Origin: Panicum virgatum
Taxonomy: Eukaryota > Streptophyta > Magnoliopsida > Poales > Poaceae
DNA length: 64,000 nt
NCBI RefSeq assembly: GCF_016808335.1
Contig: NC_053149.1
Span: 22,934,451 to 22,998,450 of the forward strand
Direction of reading: 5' to 3'
How positions within the stretch are numbered: position 1 is the first letter of the stretch; every line of letters begins with the position of its first letter. The position numbers were made by a program, and so were the translations under genes. Shown here one piece after another: positions 54,919-64,000 of the stretch. The notes under the pieces are model-generated. The model saw only the letters and a list, made by a program, of their open reading frames with translations. It searched no databases and had not been told where the DNA came from.

Positions 54919-57900
54919 CTAGATTATGCTGTTCTCAGATCCTGGCTTCACCATGTAGTCCACAAGCCATCCAGCTAGTTCTTCTTGAAGTGCTACTAGC
55001 TCGCCCATGAGCAATTCACGTGAATCCAACTCAGTGTTCTGGAAAAAAAATGACACAACAACAAGATATTAGACAAGTTAGATAATTCAAGACACAAGAA
55101 CATATATCAATTAACCATTTCATACAAACCATTTCGGCGCTTCTGCAATCGCCGGTGTAGCAGTGCATGTAATGCATTACATAGAACCCACAGTGATCGT
55201 TGCCCGGAGGCTGCTTGAGGATGTATTTAGCCTCTTCTACAGTGAAGTCTCCCCAAAAAGGTCTATAGATTTTGCTTTTCTTACAGTACTTAGCGAAGGC
55301 CCTATATATGAGCGAAATTATGAAATAGAAATTGCATGAATAAGACACACGACATTGAAATATCGTATAAATTCACTTGCTTTACTTACTTGTTGACGAC
55401 ATCAATGACGGGCTGGATTAGTGATAATGGCCTCTTTCGTGAGTCATAAACCTCGATTCGACTATCGTTAAGGCTGATATCGAGTAGGACATGATGATAA
55501 CTGTATATAAGACACAACAAAGCAAATTAATAATAACCGTGGTGTGAATAACTTTGTTATGGAATTAAAAAACAAACTTACAAGCAATTGTATGAAAGAA
55601 GTATGGATCTTTTATCCTGCATGGAGAGGAAAGCTTTGTACAAGTAGTCAACGGTACTTGGTAAATTGATTGTGTTCTCATGTACGGTGCTAGGGTCCAA
55701 GAAGCCTATATTGTTAATCCCACATCGTCTACATTTGTGTGACTCCATTCTAGAAAAAAATAATGAAAAGTTAAACATGCTAATGAGTGATAAATGATGA
55801 CAGATGATCTGTAGTGAGGATACTTACACAGTCCACAAGGTCATAATTGAGACGTCGAGAGCACCCTGTTGGTAGAAATGATACAAGTGCTCGAAATCAA
55901 CACACACTCTGCCTTCCCCCTTATGAAGATCTTCATCAAGATAACTTGCCCCAAACAGCTTACTTTTTTGCATCTTGTACCAAGAATGCAACTGTTGCAT
56001 TCTTGTGGGTAGCTTCGGGATTTGTTCTAGGGCCACCAGATCTTTCCCCAATTCAAATTTCCAGGTAATCGGTGGTAGTGGCAATGGTTGTTTCCACCAA
56101 TCTTCTCCATACTCAATTTGAAGAAGTTCTAACTCTGTCATGTTGTTTTGTTCACAAAATGCGGCCCGTTCAGCTACATTTAACTTGTGTACAGCTCGGG
56201 TTCCTTCACGCCACCTCTCTATATTCATAGTTCGCTCATAGTCTGAAAGCGGAGGTTGATTATTTCCAGTTTGTGACATTTTCATTAAGTTTAAGAAATG
56301 GTCCATTGCAGCTTTGGGGACTATGAAGTCCTCCTCTACTTTCTTTCCTTTTTCTTTGAGTAGCGATGTTATGCTTCCACTCACCTGTTTCTTGCCCGTC
56401 CCTTCACATGGTCCCTCTGGCTTTTTCTGCCGGTTCTGAATATTGATTCTGAGATGATATTTTCTGTGTTCTCGATGATGTTCGCCTTTTTTAGGAGGGC
56501 TAGGAGGAGTTAGCTCTCTTTGAGGTGACGGCGGGCTTGATTCTCTGTTGGACTTTGGTGAAGGAGGTAGGTCCCTCTCCGGTGACTCTCGAGGATCATC
56601 ATCGGATGACTCAGATTCTGATTCAAATATTATGTAGCGTTTCCGCCACGCCACAAATCCTCCGATGTTATCCCCTAGCAACCTACTGTCATCACCGGGG
56701 ATATCCAACTCCACATTTTTGTATTTCCTCTTAACAAGAGAATCATCGGTAACCTTTGCATAACCTTCAGGTAAAGGGAGATTATGCAGCATAACCCCTT
56801 CGCCGGTTGGCCAAGCCTGACCTACAGCCACCTTCATATCAAAGAACTTCTGATGGATGTATAGCTTGCATGTTGTTGGTTGTGTGATCTTATCCACAGG
56901 GAAGGTGACTCCAACATCCTCCTCAGGCAACGCAGTGCTTCCACAGCTACTCCGAACCAACCCTTGTGGACTTGTAAGATCTAGCGCAACATCTCTCATT
57001 GCTTCTCCTGGTGCCAAGGGAGCACCACGGGAAAGTGATTCCACAAGCTCAGCCCAAAACTTCTCATTCGTTGCATTTACTTCTTCACGGACAGCTTGTA
57101 AAAGACTTTGCCACTCGGCCTGTTGTTGAGCATTCCTCCTCCCAAGGCTCCTGTATGTGCCCAAATGTTCGGGGAAGGCACACCTCCATGGAACATTGCC
57201 GGTCCCACGTGTGCGCCCTGGGTGCTCTTTGGATCCAAGTGCTCGAGTCAGCTCATCGTTCTCCCTGTCTGGCACGAAAGCACTAGTGGAAGCAGCCTCG
57301 TGTGCTTCCTGAATCTTGCGTGCAAGATCCTCAGCATCACGATCACGAAAACCAAGGGAACCATCAGGATTGTAGTACGCACCCCTCGCTAGAAGATACC
57401 TCACGGCCCGAGGATCCCACCCATCTGTTTGCAGCGTAACACCACTATGGACCAGCCTCTCTGCTTGCTCCTCCCACTCGGGTATTTTTCTAATATACCC
57501 ACGAGAGCCGGTCTTATGGGGCTTATCATTTTTCCTACAATTCTGTGAATTTGTGGCGCTGCTAGCTTGTGCCTCCTCTGACCTCTTGTACAAGACAAAC
57601 TGTTCCCAAAAAGGTCGTTGGTTCGGAAAATCCTTCCAATCTGGCTCAGTTTCATTCTTCACATGCTTGTTCAAGGTAAATTTGAAGTATCTGAAAGAGT
57701 TGCCCATGTGAAACAGTGCTCGACGCCGTTCTAATGGCTCTGAATCCTCGGGGAAGATGAAATTTTCTTTCAACTTGGCCCAACATATTTCCTTGATTGA
57801 GTCCGGTACCACCCAAGTCTTATCCTTCGCATTCCAATACCTGTACGTGATGGGCACATTTTCCTTCACCACCACCCCAATAGCTGACTTGTATGGCCCC

Positions 57901-58268
57901 ATCACCTTGACAGGAGCGACGGGCTCACCTAATTCATCGAGCTCGGTAATAAGAGACCGACCCTAAGGCATCTTGTTCCGACCTCGTTTGGCCCTACCGG
58001 CAGCTGATGTCGTGGTCTCTTCCTCAGTCTGAGCTGGCGCCTGCACATATGTTGAACAGTTATTTCCTACAATTGACCAATTAGAAGAGCACACATATAT
58101 GCAACACTGAATTACCTCATCATTTTGGTTGAGGTTTAAGTACTCAGAAGGGCTTCCATCCCCTCCACCCTCACTATTACTACGGGCCCCTCCATCATCA
58201 TTCTCCGCATTATTCTCAGCTTCAGCTTGTTTCCCACGACGAGACTTGAATCGTGAAAATCGCCCCAT
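54919..58268 (-). CDS. CACTA 2 second gene: Transposase_24-type protein spliced to a C-terminal Ulp1-like protease
   Basis: Six exons: 58268-58116, 58040-55828, 55749-55582, 55500-55390, 55301-55130, 55038-54919. Lengths 153, 2213, 168, 111, 172 and 120 sum to 979 codons including the stop. All junctions have GT-AG signals and matching phases. The one defect is an in-frame TAG at about 57963-57965. Domains in order: basic start GRFSRFKSRRG; a Transposase_24-like region (NQRPFWEQFVLYKRSEEAQ); an FPVDKITQPTTCKLYI domain; a Ser/Pro/Glu-rich linker with SPPSP repeats; then a C48 cysteine protease with HHVLLDI (His), RIEVYDS (Asp) and QPPGNDHCGFYVMHY (Gln and Cys). The protease family cleaves SUMO-like modifiers. 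Its use in CACTA transposition is not established. The stop could be a real inactivation, or the first exon may not belong. Confidence 0.82.
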
Positions 58269-58561
58269 TATACCTGCATATGAGTAAAGAAGCATGGTTT
58301 GCTCAAAAAGCTTACGGCACAGAGCAGCATTTTCTGACACCACAAAATAAGACGTGATGCATCCATGACGTCTGACAAAGTATTATACCATCAGAACAAG
58401 GTGAAAAAAAAGAAGGCATTCTTTGAACTGAATTTGAAGCTAGTTTAACTTTTACATCAAAATTTGCCAAAACAACTTACAATTTGGAACAGAGGGATTA
58501 GCAAATAAACTAAGATTTAAGGCTTTAAGCTGATGTGAGGTCCATGTCGATTTCGTTGCAG

Positions 58562-59250
58562 GGTTTGAAGTCAAGAATAGAGGATGTGAGGGAAGAAATC
58601 CTTCGGAAAAGGAGGGCCGGGAAGCTGCCTGGGGACACCACCAGCATCCTCAAGCAATGGTGGCAGCAGCACTCCAAGTGGCCATACCCCACGGTGAGTG
58701 CATTGTAGCTATCATGCATGCATCCAAGAATGCAACCAGCCATCTGCTGCCTGCTACTGATGATGCATGGTGTGGTCGCTCTCCACATATTAGCTGTTCT
58801 CCATCGTCCAACTTGCTGACTAAGCTTGGCAAATATTCCTCGTGGCTTTTAATTATATGCATGGTTGCTAATGAGTTCTCTCGGGAAGGAAATTAAAAAA
58901 TTATGTGGTTTTTAATCAAAGTATATCATGTACGCTTCACATCCTAAAGATGATATCTTTTGAGTGGCTGGTATAGGAAGACGATAAGGCGAAGCTTGTT
59001 GAAGAGACTGGCCTTCAGCTGAAACAAATCAACAACTGGTTCATCAACCAGAGGAAGAGGAATTGGCACAACAACTCCCAGACGTCAACCCTCAAATCAA
59101 AGCGTAAAAGGTGACTGCGGCCGGCCAATATAATAAATATAATGATAGATAGATGGAGTATATATAAACTACCTCCAATAATGATTCGATACATCCCTCC
59201 AATGATTATTTCTGAAACACATGCATGTATGTATATGTGTGTGCAGGTGA
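58562..59250 (+). pseudogene. Captured class II KNOX homeobox fragment (ELK and homeodomain), open frame
   Basis: Plus strand, opposite to the element's genes. Exon 58562-58693 follows TTCGTTGCAG and encodes [18 protein letters not shown] and [20 protein letters not shown], ending before gtgagt. Exon 58977-59110 follows GGTATAG and encodes [20 protein letters not shown] (helix 3 with [10 protein letters not shown]) and the KSKRKR tail. The stop TGA is completed across a third junction (59110/59247). Lengths 132 and 134 keep the frame with no stop. It matches KNAT3/4/5-type class II KNOX proteins, DNA-binding regulators of differentiation, including TALE homeodomain residues PYP. The KNOX1/KNOX2 N-terminal half is absent. 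Intron ends and 3' UTR are retained, so capture was at DNA level. Confidence 0.92.
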
Positions 59251-60060
59251 TGGAGCGGAGATCGAGCTGCACAACAAGGCATGGCCTGATCCATCTTGCT
59301 CTTTCATTCAGCAAATAAAAAAAGGCTAGACTGATCTTCTTGTATACTAATGCTACTGCTTGCTAGAAATGGGAGTAATTAGGATTATTAGAGTATGCAA
59401 TGCACTAAGACCAATGAACAGATTAGGATGGAAAAAGGGAACTAAAATACACTTCTTCAGAATTTATCATATGCTATTTGTCACATCATCAAATGAATTC
59501 AAGATACTGTCTTAATGGAATGCATAACCACAGAAGCTAATCTAAGATGGACAAACACTTTAGTCTCACTTCCATTTCAACAGTCTCACTTCGATTTCAA
59601 TCAATGATGCAGTACTATTCAAATCAATTTGTTTCCAAATCTTATTTACTAGCATAGGAATTTCATGTAGAATTTATCATATGCTGTTTGTCACATCATC
59701 AAATGAATTCAAGATACTGTCTTAATGGAATGCATAACCACAGAAGCTAATCTAAGATGGACAAACACTTTAGTCAGTTGCAAATCAACCAAAGGGAATT
59801 GGGGAAAATGAACAAGCTACCACAAAATCCTTTGTGAAGCTGTATATTGCTCACGTCAGATTACATGATTCTATTTGTCTAGCATCACCCCCCTCTTCCT
59901 GATATGAACTAACAACCACACTGTTGCACAGAACAACTGGCCATCCATCGAGATAGCAGCTACAAACAAATTCAGTTTCGAATGTTGAGTTCAAGTTTAC
60001 CCAAGTTATATCAAATCACTACATCGATAAAATGGAACCAATTCCAGTATCACTGTACGT
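59251..60060. other. KNOX 3' flank and unassigned sequence
   Basis: Begins as the KNOX 3' UTR, contains the 106-bp direct repeats, and has no recognisable open frame. Confidence 0.45.
59460..59775. repeat. 106-bp direct repeat pair
   Basis: 59460-59565 and 59670-59775 are identical except one base (TGCTATTTG versus TGCTGTTTG), separated by 104 bases. Confidence 0.95.
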
Positions 60061-60244
60061 GATGAGGAGGGGGGAAAGTACGCATACCAGAGACCTGCGT
60101 GAGTACGCCGTTGTGGGGGATCCACGCCGGGAGTGTGGCCGCATGGCGACGCCGTCGAGAGCGGTGTTCAGGGATGGCGGTGCATCAAGTGCTCGGGGCG
60201 GGTGCAACACCTCTGCACGGGACGGTGGCTGCGGCGTGGATGGC

Positions 60245-60346
60245 CTCGGGGACGGCGGCGCCGGGGCTCGGGGACGGGGCGCCGGGGCTCGGGGACGGCG
60301 GCGCCGGGGCTCGGGGACGGGGCGCTGGTGCTCGGGGACGGCGCCG
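60245..60346. repeat. GC-rich minisatellite, alternating 22/21-bp units
   Basis: CTCGGGGACGGCGGCGCCGG units of 22 and 21 bases alternate (60245, 60267, 60288, 60310, 60331), a 43-bp higher-order period within the GC-rich tract 60080-60400. Confidence 0.88.
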
Positions 60347-60423
60347 TGTCTGAGATTTGGGGCGGTGGAGTGGCGACTGAGATTTGGGGGGCGCGCTAGG
60401 GAAAAAAAAGGAAAACAGGGCTC

Positions 60424-60591
60424 CACCGTCGGGTCCAGCCCTAACCCGGTGGTGTTGATGATCTACACCGTCGGGTCCAGCCCACACCCGGCGGTGTTGA
60501 TGATCTACACCGCCGGGCCTATACACAACCAGGCGTTGTTGAGTGTCTATACCGCCGGGTCTATTCCCAACCCGGCAGTGTTAAGCCTCTG
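60424..60591. repeat. Four tandem 42-bp units, internal repeat block of CACTA 2
   Basis: Units begin CACCGTCGGG/CACCGCCGGG at 60424, 60466, 60508 and 60550. Each has an internal dyad (CCGTCGGG against CCCGGTGG). The wording echoes the left-end CACCGCCGGTT repeats. Confidence 0.9.
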
Positions 60592-60858
60592 CAGGCAATC
60601 AGCTTCGCATGTCTACTTCATTCAAGACAAAGTGGAGGCATATATGTCTACTTCATTCAAGACAAAGTGGAGGCAAATATGGCAGTAATCCATTCACGAC
60701 AAATATGTCTACTTCGCATGTATATAATAGTTCTAATAAGACATATATTTAATAAGTTTTACACCATACGAAGTGGAGGCATATAATTAATAAAAATATT
60801 TTAATTCTTTTTAAATATTACATGGTTAAATTAGTACATAAATAGTGAAAAGATTGCT

Positions 60859-61653
60859 TCAATTGATGATGATGGCCTCGTTATGATCAAGTCGCACATA
60901 AGCTGGTTCTTCTCCCTCTTCAAACACAGGTAGGTCGATATCGGGTCCAAGTGGAGGCATGTCCTGAAATCCCTTCTCTTCATCCTCGGTCATATTTTCA
61001 ACACCGACGATCTTCCTTTTCCCTTGCAGCACCACATGTTTGCCCACATTCGCTAGGTCCTTTGCATAGAAGACTTGGACTACATCTTTAGTCCATATGA
61101 ATGGTTCATCCCTATACCCTATGTTGGTGAGGTCAACGACCGTCATGCCGTACTTGTCCGTGAACACACCCTTAGGAAGCTTGATCCACTGGCACCGAAA
61201 AAGAGGGATTTTTAGTGGTCCGTACTCTAGCTCCCATATCTCTTCTATGAACCCATAATATGTCTCCAATTGACGATTGTCGTTGTAAGCATCGATACGG
61301 ACACCACTATTTTGGTTGGTGCTTTTCTCATCTTGTTTTCTAGTGTAAAATGTGTATGCATTTATCTCATATCCTTGGAACTTTAGGACTGTACTAGATG
61401 GACTGATGGCCAAAAGATCTAGTTGAGCATTGCCGGTATCGACACCTGCTAATTTAAGTCGTAACCAGCTTCCAAACTCCTCTTTATGTTGTTTTGTGAG
61501 CCATGCTTCTGACCTACCGCGATATTTACCTTGTAGTTCTCTCTTGTGCATTTCAATATAAGGTGAGACTACAGATGCCTGCTGCAAAACGGTGAAATGT
61601 GCCTGATTAAAACTAGCCAGGTCATCGATACGAACTGATTGCTCACCAATCAT
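60859..61653 (-). CDS. CACTA 2 TNP2 C-terminal part (DUF4216-type), separate frame
   Basis: 264 residues from MIGEQSVRIDD at 61653 to the stop at 60859, with RSEAWLTKQHKEEFGSWL, NQNSGVRIDA and EIWELEYGPLKIPLFRCQW. It is the usual C-terminal part of plant TNP2 proteins. It overlaps the end of the upstream frame by four bases, which most simply means a one-base frameshift near 61655 in a formerly single coding sequence. An unrecognised intron is the alternative. Confidence 0.8.
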   Translation of the reverse strand: MIGEQSVRIDDLASFNQAHFTVLQQASVVSPYIEMHKRELQGKYRGRSEAWLTKQHKEEFGSWLRLKLAGVDTGNAQLDLLAISPSSTVLKFQGYEINAYTFYTRKQDEKSTNQNSGVRIDAYNDNRQLETYYGFIEEIWELEYGPLKIPLFRCQWIKLPKGVFTDKYGMTVVDLTNIGYRDEPFIWTKDVVQVFYAKDLANVGKHVVLQGKRKIVGVENMTEDEEKGFQDMPPLGPDIDLPVFEEGEEPAYVRLDHNEAIIIN

Positions 61654-64000
61654 ACCTCTGCCCCCAGCCTTCCCTCATGACGAGATACTGGAACTCCCAT
61701 TCTATTAAGATCCAGGTAGTATGTGCAGAACTCAACTGCCTCCTCTGTAGACCATCCATTAACCATGCACCCTTCTGGACGATATCTATTCCGAACATAT
61801 TTTCTTAGAACACTCATCAACCTCTCGAAAGGAAACATCTGATGCAAGAAGATTGGACCAAGAGCTTTAATCTGGGCAACAAGGTGAGTGATAAGATGCA
61901 CCGATATATCAAAGAAAGTTGGTGGAAAATGCATCTCGAGTCGATTAATTGTGTGAATCAGGTCTGCTTGCAGCTTGTCAAGTGTGTTTGGGTCTATGAC
62001 CTTGTGTGAGATTGCGTTGAAGAATGAGCACAACTTTATGATCGTATCTCTGACCTTCACGGGAAGCACGCCCCTTAGAGCAACTGGGAGCAACTGTGTC
62101 ATAATGACATGGCAGTCATGGGCCTTCATGCAGCTCATGTTGAACTTTAACTCCTTCATGTTTGCAAGCCTTGTGATGTTTGATGAGTATCCCGTTGGCA
62201 CTTTGAGTTCGTGGAAGAAGCTACAAATTTTCCTTTTCTCAATTTTATCCAAGGTCCAAGATGCAACCGGAAGCTTCGTCTTCCCATCATGTTGAGTAAT
62301 TGGATGCAGCTCACTTCTGACATTCATATCTTGCAGGTCCTGTCGAGTTTCAAGTGACTCTTTTCCTTTACCTTTCATGGCCATTAATGTTCCGAGCGTG
62401 CTCTCGGTAACATTTTTAGTTAGATGCATGCCATCAAGTACGTGACGAACAATCAAGTCCTGACAATAAGGGAGTCTCCAGAACAAGGATTTTTTTTTCC
62501 ACAACGAATCAGCTGGAGCGGGTACACTTCCTTTGCCCTTTCCTAGTACAACTCTTAGTTTACTAACCTTCTTGTATATCTCCTTCCCATCTAGAAACTT
62601 GGGAGGTAAACGTTCATCCCTTGTACCATCAAAGGATTTCTTGTTCCGGCGATATGGGTGAGCCTTTGGAAGGAACCTACGATGACCCATGTAAACCATT
62701 TTGTTGCTATTCTTCAACCATCTTGCGTCGGTATCATCCAAACAAACCACACATCCCTTGTAACCCTTCGTTACTTGGCCTGCTAAGCTACCAAGGCCGG
62801 GAAGGTCTGTGATTGTTACAAACAAAATTGCCTTCAGAGTGAAGTGTTCTCGCTTGTACTCATCCCACACCCTGACACCATCGTTCCACAACTTCATTAG
62901 ATCATCCACCAGTGGTTCCAAATAAACATGGATATCATTTCCAGGTTGTTTTGGCCCTTGGATTAGTAATGGCATCATGATGTAGGTCCACTTCATACAC
63001 AACCAAGGAGGAAGGTTGTATATGCAAAGAGTTACAGGCCACGTACTGTGTTTGCTGCTCACCATGTTAAAAGGACACATCCCATCCGTACTCAAACTGA
63101 ATTTTATGTTTCTTATTTCCTTTGCAAACCGATTCTTGTATTTGTAGTTGATAGCTCTCCACTGTGAACCATCTGCAGGGTGTCTGAGATTCCCATCAAC
63201 GAGTCGATCTTCGGCATGCCACCTCATCAGCTTGGCAGTCTTCGCGTTTGCAAACAACCATTTCAAACGAGGAATGATAGGAAAATACCAGACGACCTTG
63301 GCAGGTGGTCGTTTGTTGCGGTCACCTTTCATTGACAATGCCGATTCAGGACATTTGTACCGTGAAGCTGAGCACACTGGACATGCATCCAAGTCTTCAT
63401 ATTTGCCGTGATACAAGATGCAATCCTTAGGGCATGCATGGATCTTTTGTACCTCCAGTTCCATTGGGCAAATCATTTGCTTCGCCTGGTATGTGTTTTC
63501 AGGCAACCCGTTAGGGCTTGGCAGCAACTTCTGCAATAAGCTTAACAAATCATCAAATCCCTTGTCTGACAAACCATTACTAGACTTCATCTCCAATAGC
63601 ATCAGGTTTGCTTCAAGTTTAGACACGCTGCAACTTGGGTAAAGTGGTGTTCTTGCATCTATCCTCATCTGCTCCAACTTGTTCAGATTCTTTTCGTCAA
63701 GAAAGTCCGGTTCCCCATCACGTATCATTTGGTCTAGTGCATCCACAACATCATCAGCAACTAATGTTTCCTGCATGGTTTCATTTACGCTTTCATGTCC
63801 GGTTTCCTCTACTATTTCCGGGTTAGTTGTTTCCTCCACTGTTTCATGCCTGTCCTCATGGATGGAGTGCATTGTCTCACCAACCTCACCGTGCTTGTTC
63901 CAAACTTGGTAGTTGGGCATAAAACCTCTAAATAACAGATGAAAGCGGATCTGCTCAACATTGCCAAACTGCTTCTGATTTTTGCAATCAATGCATGGGC
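61650..64000 (-). CDS. CACTA 2 TNP2 transposase (N-terminus outside window)
   Basis: The frame is open from the right edge (the first Met, at 63920, is internal: the preceding bases encode CIDCKNQKQFGNVEQIRF, part of the transposase-associated domain). Order: that domain; acidic linker; tnp2 core with CPKDCILYHGKYEDLDACPV, LSTDGMCPF, LIQGPKQPGNDI and WDEYKREHFTLKA; GMHLTKNVTES; DUF4218-type region with MTQLLPVALRG and FPFERLMSVLRKYVRNRYRP; ending SRHEGRLGAEV at 61650. No internal stop. Enzymes of this family bind subterminal repeats and cut the ends. This is by far the best preserved TNP2 in the window. Confidence 0.92.
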   Translation of the reverse strand, partial: PCIDCKNQKQFGNVEQIRFHLLFRGFMPNYQVWNKHGEVGETMHSIHEDRHETVEETTNPEIVEETGHESVNETMQETLVADDVVDALDQMIRDGEPDFLDEKNLNKLEQMRIDARTPLYPSCSVSKLEANLMLLEMKSSNGLSDKGFDDLLSLLQKLLPSPNGLPENTYQAKQMICPMELEVQKIHACPKDCILYHGKYEDLDACPVCSASRYKCPESALSMKGDRNKRPPAKVVWYFPIIPRLKWLFANAKTAKLMRWHAEDRLVDGNLRHPADGSQWRAINYKYKNRFAKEIRNIKFSLSTDGMCPFNMVSSKHSTWPVTLCIYNLPPWLCMKWTYIMMPLLIQGPKQPGNDIHVYLEPLVDDLMKLWNDGVRVWDEYKREHFTLKAILFVTITDLPGLGSLAGQVTKGYKGCVVCLDDTDARWLKNSNKMVYMGHRRFLPKAHPYRRNKKSFDGTRDERLPPKFLDGKEIYKKVSKLRVVLGKGKGSVPAPADSLWKKKSLFWRLPYCQDLIVRHVLDGMHLTKNVTESTLGTLMAMKGKGKESLETRQDLQDMNVRSELHPITQHDGKTKLPVASWTLDKIEKRKICSFFHELKVPTGYSSNITRLANMKELKFNMSCMKAHDCHVIMTQLLPVALRGVLPVKVRDTIIKLCSFFNAISHKVIDPNTLDKLQADLIHTINRLEMHFPPTFFDISVHLITHLVAQIKALGPIFLHQMFPFERLMSVLRKYVRNRYRPEGCMVNGWSTEEAVEFCTYYLDLNRMGVPVSRHEGRLGAEV

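Larger units (their letters stand above)
53546..64000 (-). mobile_element. CACTA element 2, with captured host genes (continues beyond the window)
   Basis: Left end CACTACTCCAGCACC at 53546 followed by CACCGCCGGTT subterminal repeats (to about 53757). Minus-strand genes: a second gene with Ulp1 domain (58268-54919) and TNP2 (64000-60859, continuing outside). Host-derived enolase exons (54524-54733) and class II KNOX exons (58562-59250) lie inside. The GC-rich tract and 42-bp repeats at 60080-60591 resemble the inner block of element 1. The right terminus is outside the window, so that all of this is one element is inferred from the shared gene order. Confidence 0.68.

Noticed and set aside
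60019..60688. Gly/Arg-rich frames of 218 and 135 codons
   Set aside because: They translate the GC-rich minisatellite and the 42-bp repeats; no recognisable protein.
1..64000. CRISPR array, prokaryotic operon or organellar DNA
   Set aside because: Spliced genes, MITEs, SINE, LINE and LTR elements show plant nuclear DNA; no regularly spaced direct repeats with unique spacers were seen.

Overview
The window is nuclear DNA of a grass (Poaceae, probably panicoid). The evidence is the GC-rich coding style of one Ty1/copia element, the Stowaway MITEs, the tRNA-derived SINE, the very long-LTR retroelement, and the CACTA elements carrying TNP2 plus a second gene. There are few ordinary genes. Most of the sequence is transposable elements, often nested, and host-gene fragments carried by them or lying between them.

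Layout. 1-3.2 kb: a PLS-class PPR gene entering from the left edge, then three exons of an MLO-type gene with one frameshift. 3.3-5.4 kb: a 5'-truncated RTE-type LINE (minus). 5.4-10.6 kb: a decayed Ty1/copia element lacking its 3' LTR. 11-14.5 kb: MITEs, a complete SINE with an 11-bp target duplication, a PPR fragment and a stray copy of one importin-alpha exon. 15.8-23.1 kb (minus): a ten-exon importin-alpha gene whose reading frame is intact except that exon 9 is split by a very young copia element (224-bp LTRs differing at one base, 5-bp target duplication) that lacks its integrase domain. 25.1-28.0 kb: a MULE with about 150-bp inverted repeats, 9-bp target duplication and a FAR1-type transposase missing its catalytic core. 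28.2-31.1 kb: fragments of a BAHD acyltransferase, a possible kinetochore (SKA3-like) gene and an ankyrin-type exon. 32.0-32.2 kb: a perfect 44-bp inverted repeat. 32.7-41.2 kb: nested elements, a 3.2-kb CACTA inside a probable 3.6-kb solo LTR inside an older LTR. 41.9-43.25 kb: a Pack-MULE-like element carrying host-like coding sequence. 43.5-52 kb: a decayed CACTA. 53.5-64 kb: a second, much better preserved CACTA running off the right edge.

The second CACTA is the most interesting unit. On the minus strand it encodes TNP2 (nearly intact) and a six-exon second gene (about 978 residues, one in-frame stop) in which a Transposase_24-type region is spliced to a C-terminal Ulp1-like C48 cysteine protease. 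Between its genes and its end it carries two captured host fragments with intact introns: the ELK/homeodomain end of a class II KNOX gene and two exons of enolase. Both CACTAs share an unusual plan: a second block of short repeats next to a GC-rich tract sits between TNP2 and the second gene, at the presumed 5' end of the latter.

Four short elements with GGCGGAGC/GGGCGAAGC-type termini all have 8-bp target duplications, so they form one hAT-like MITE family in the window. All functional assignments come from reading translations and motifs by eye; no database search was run.
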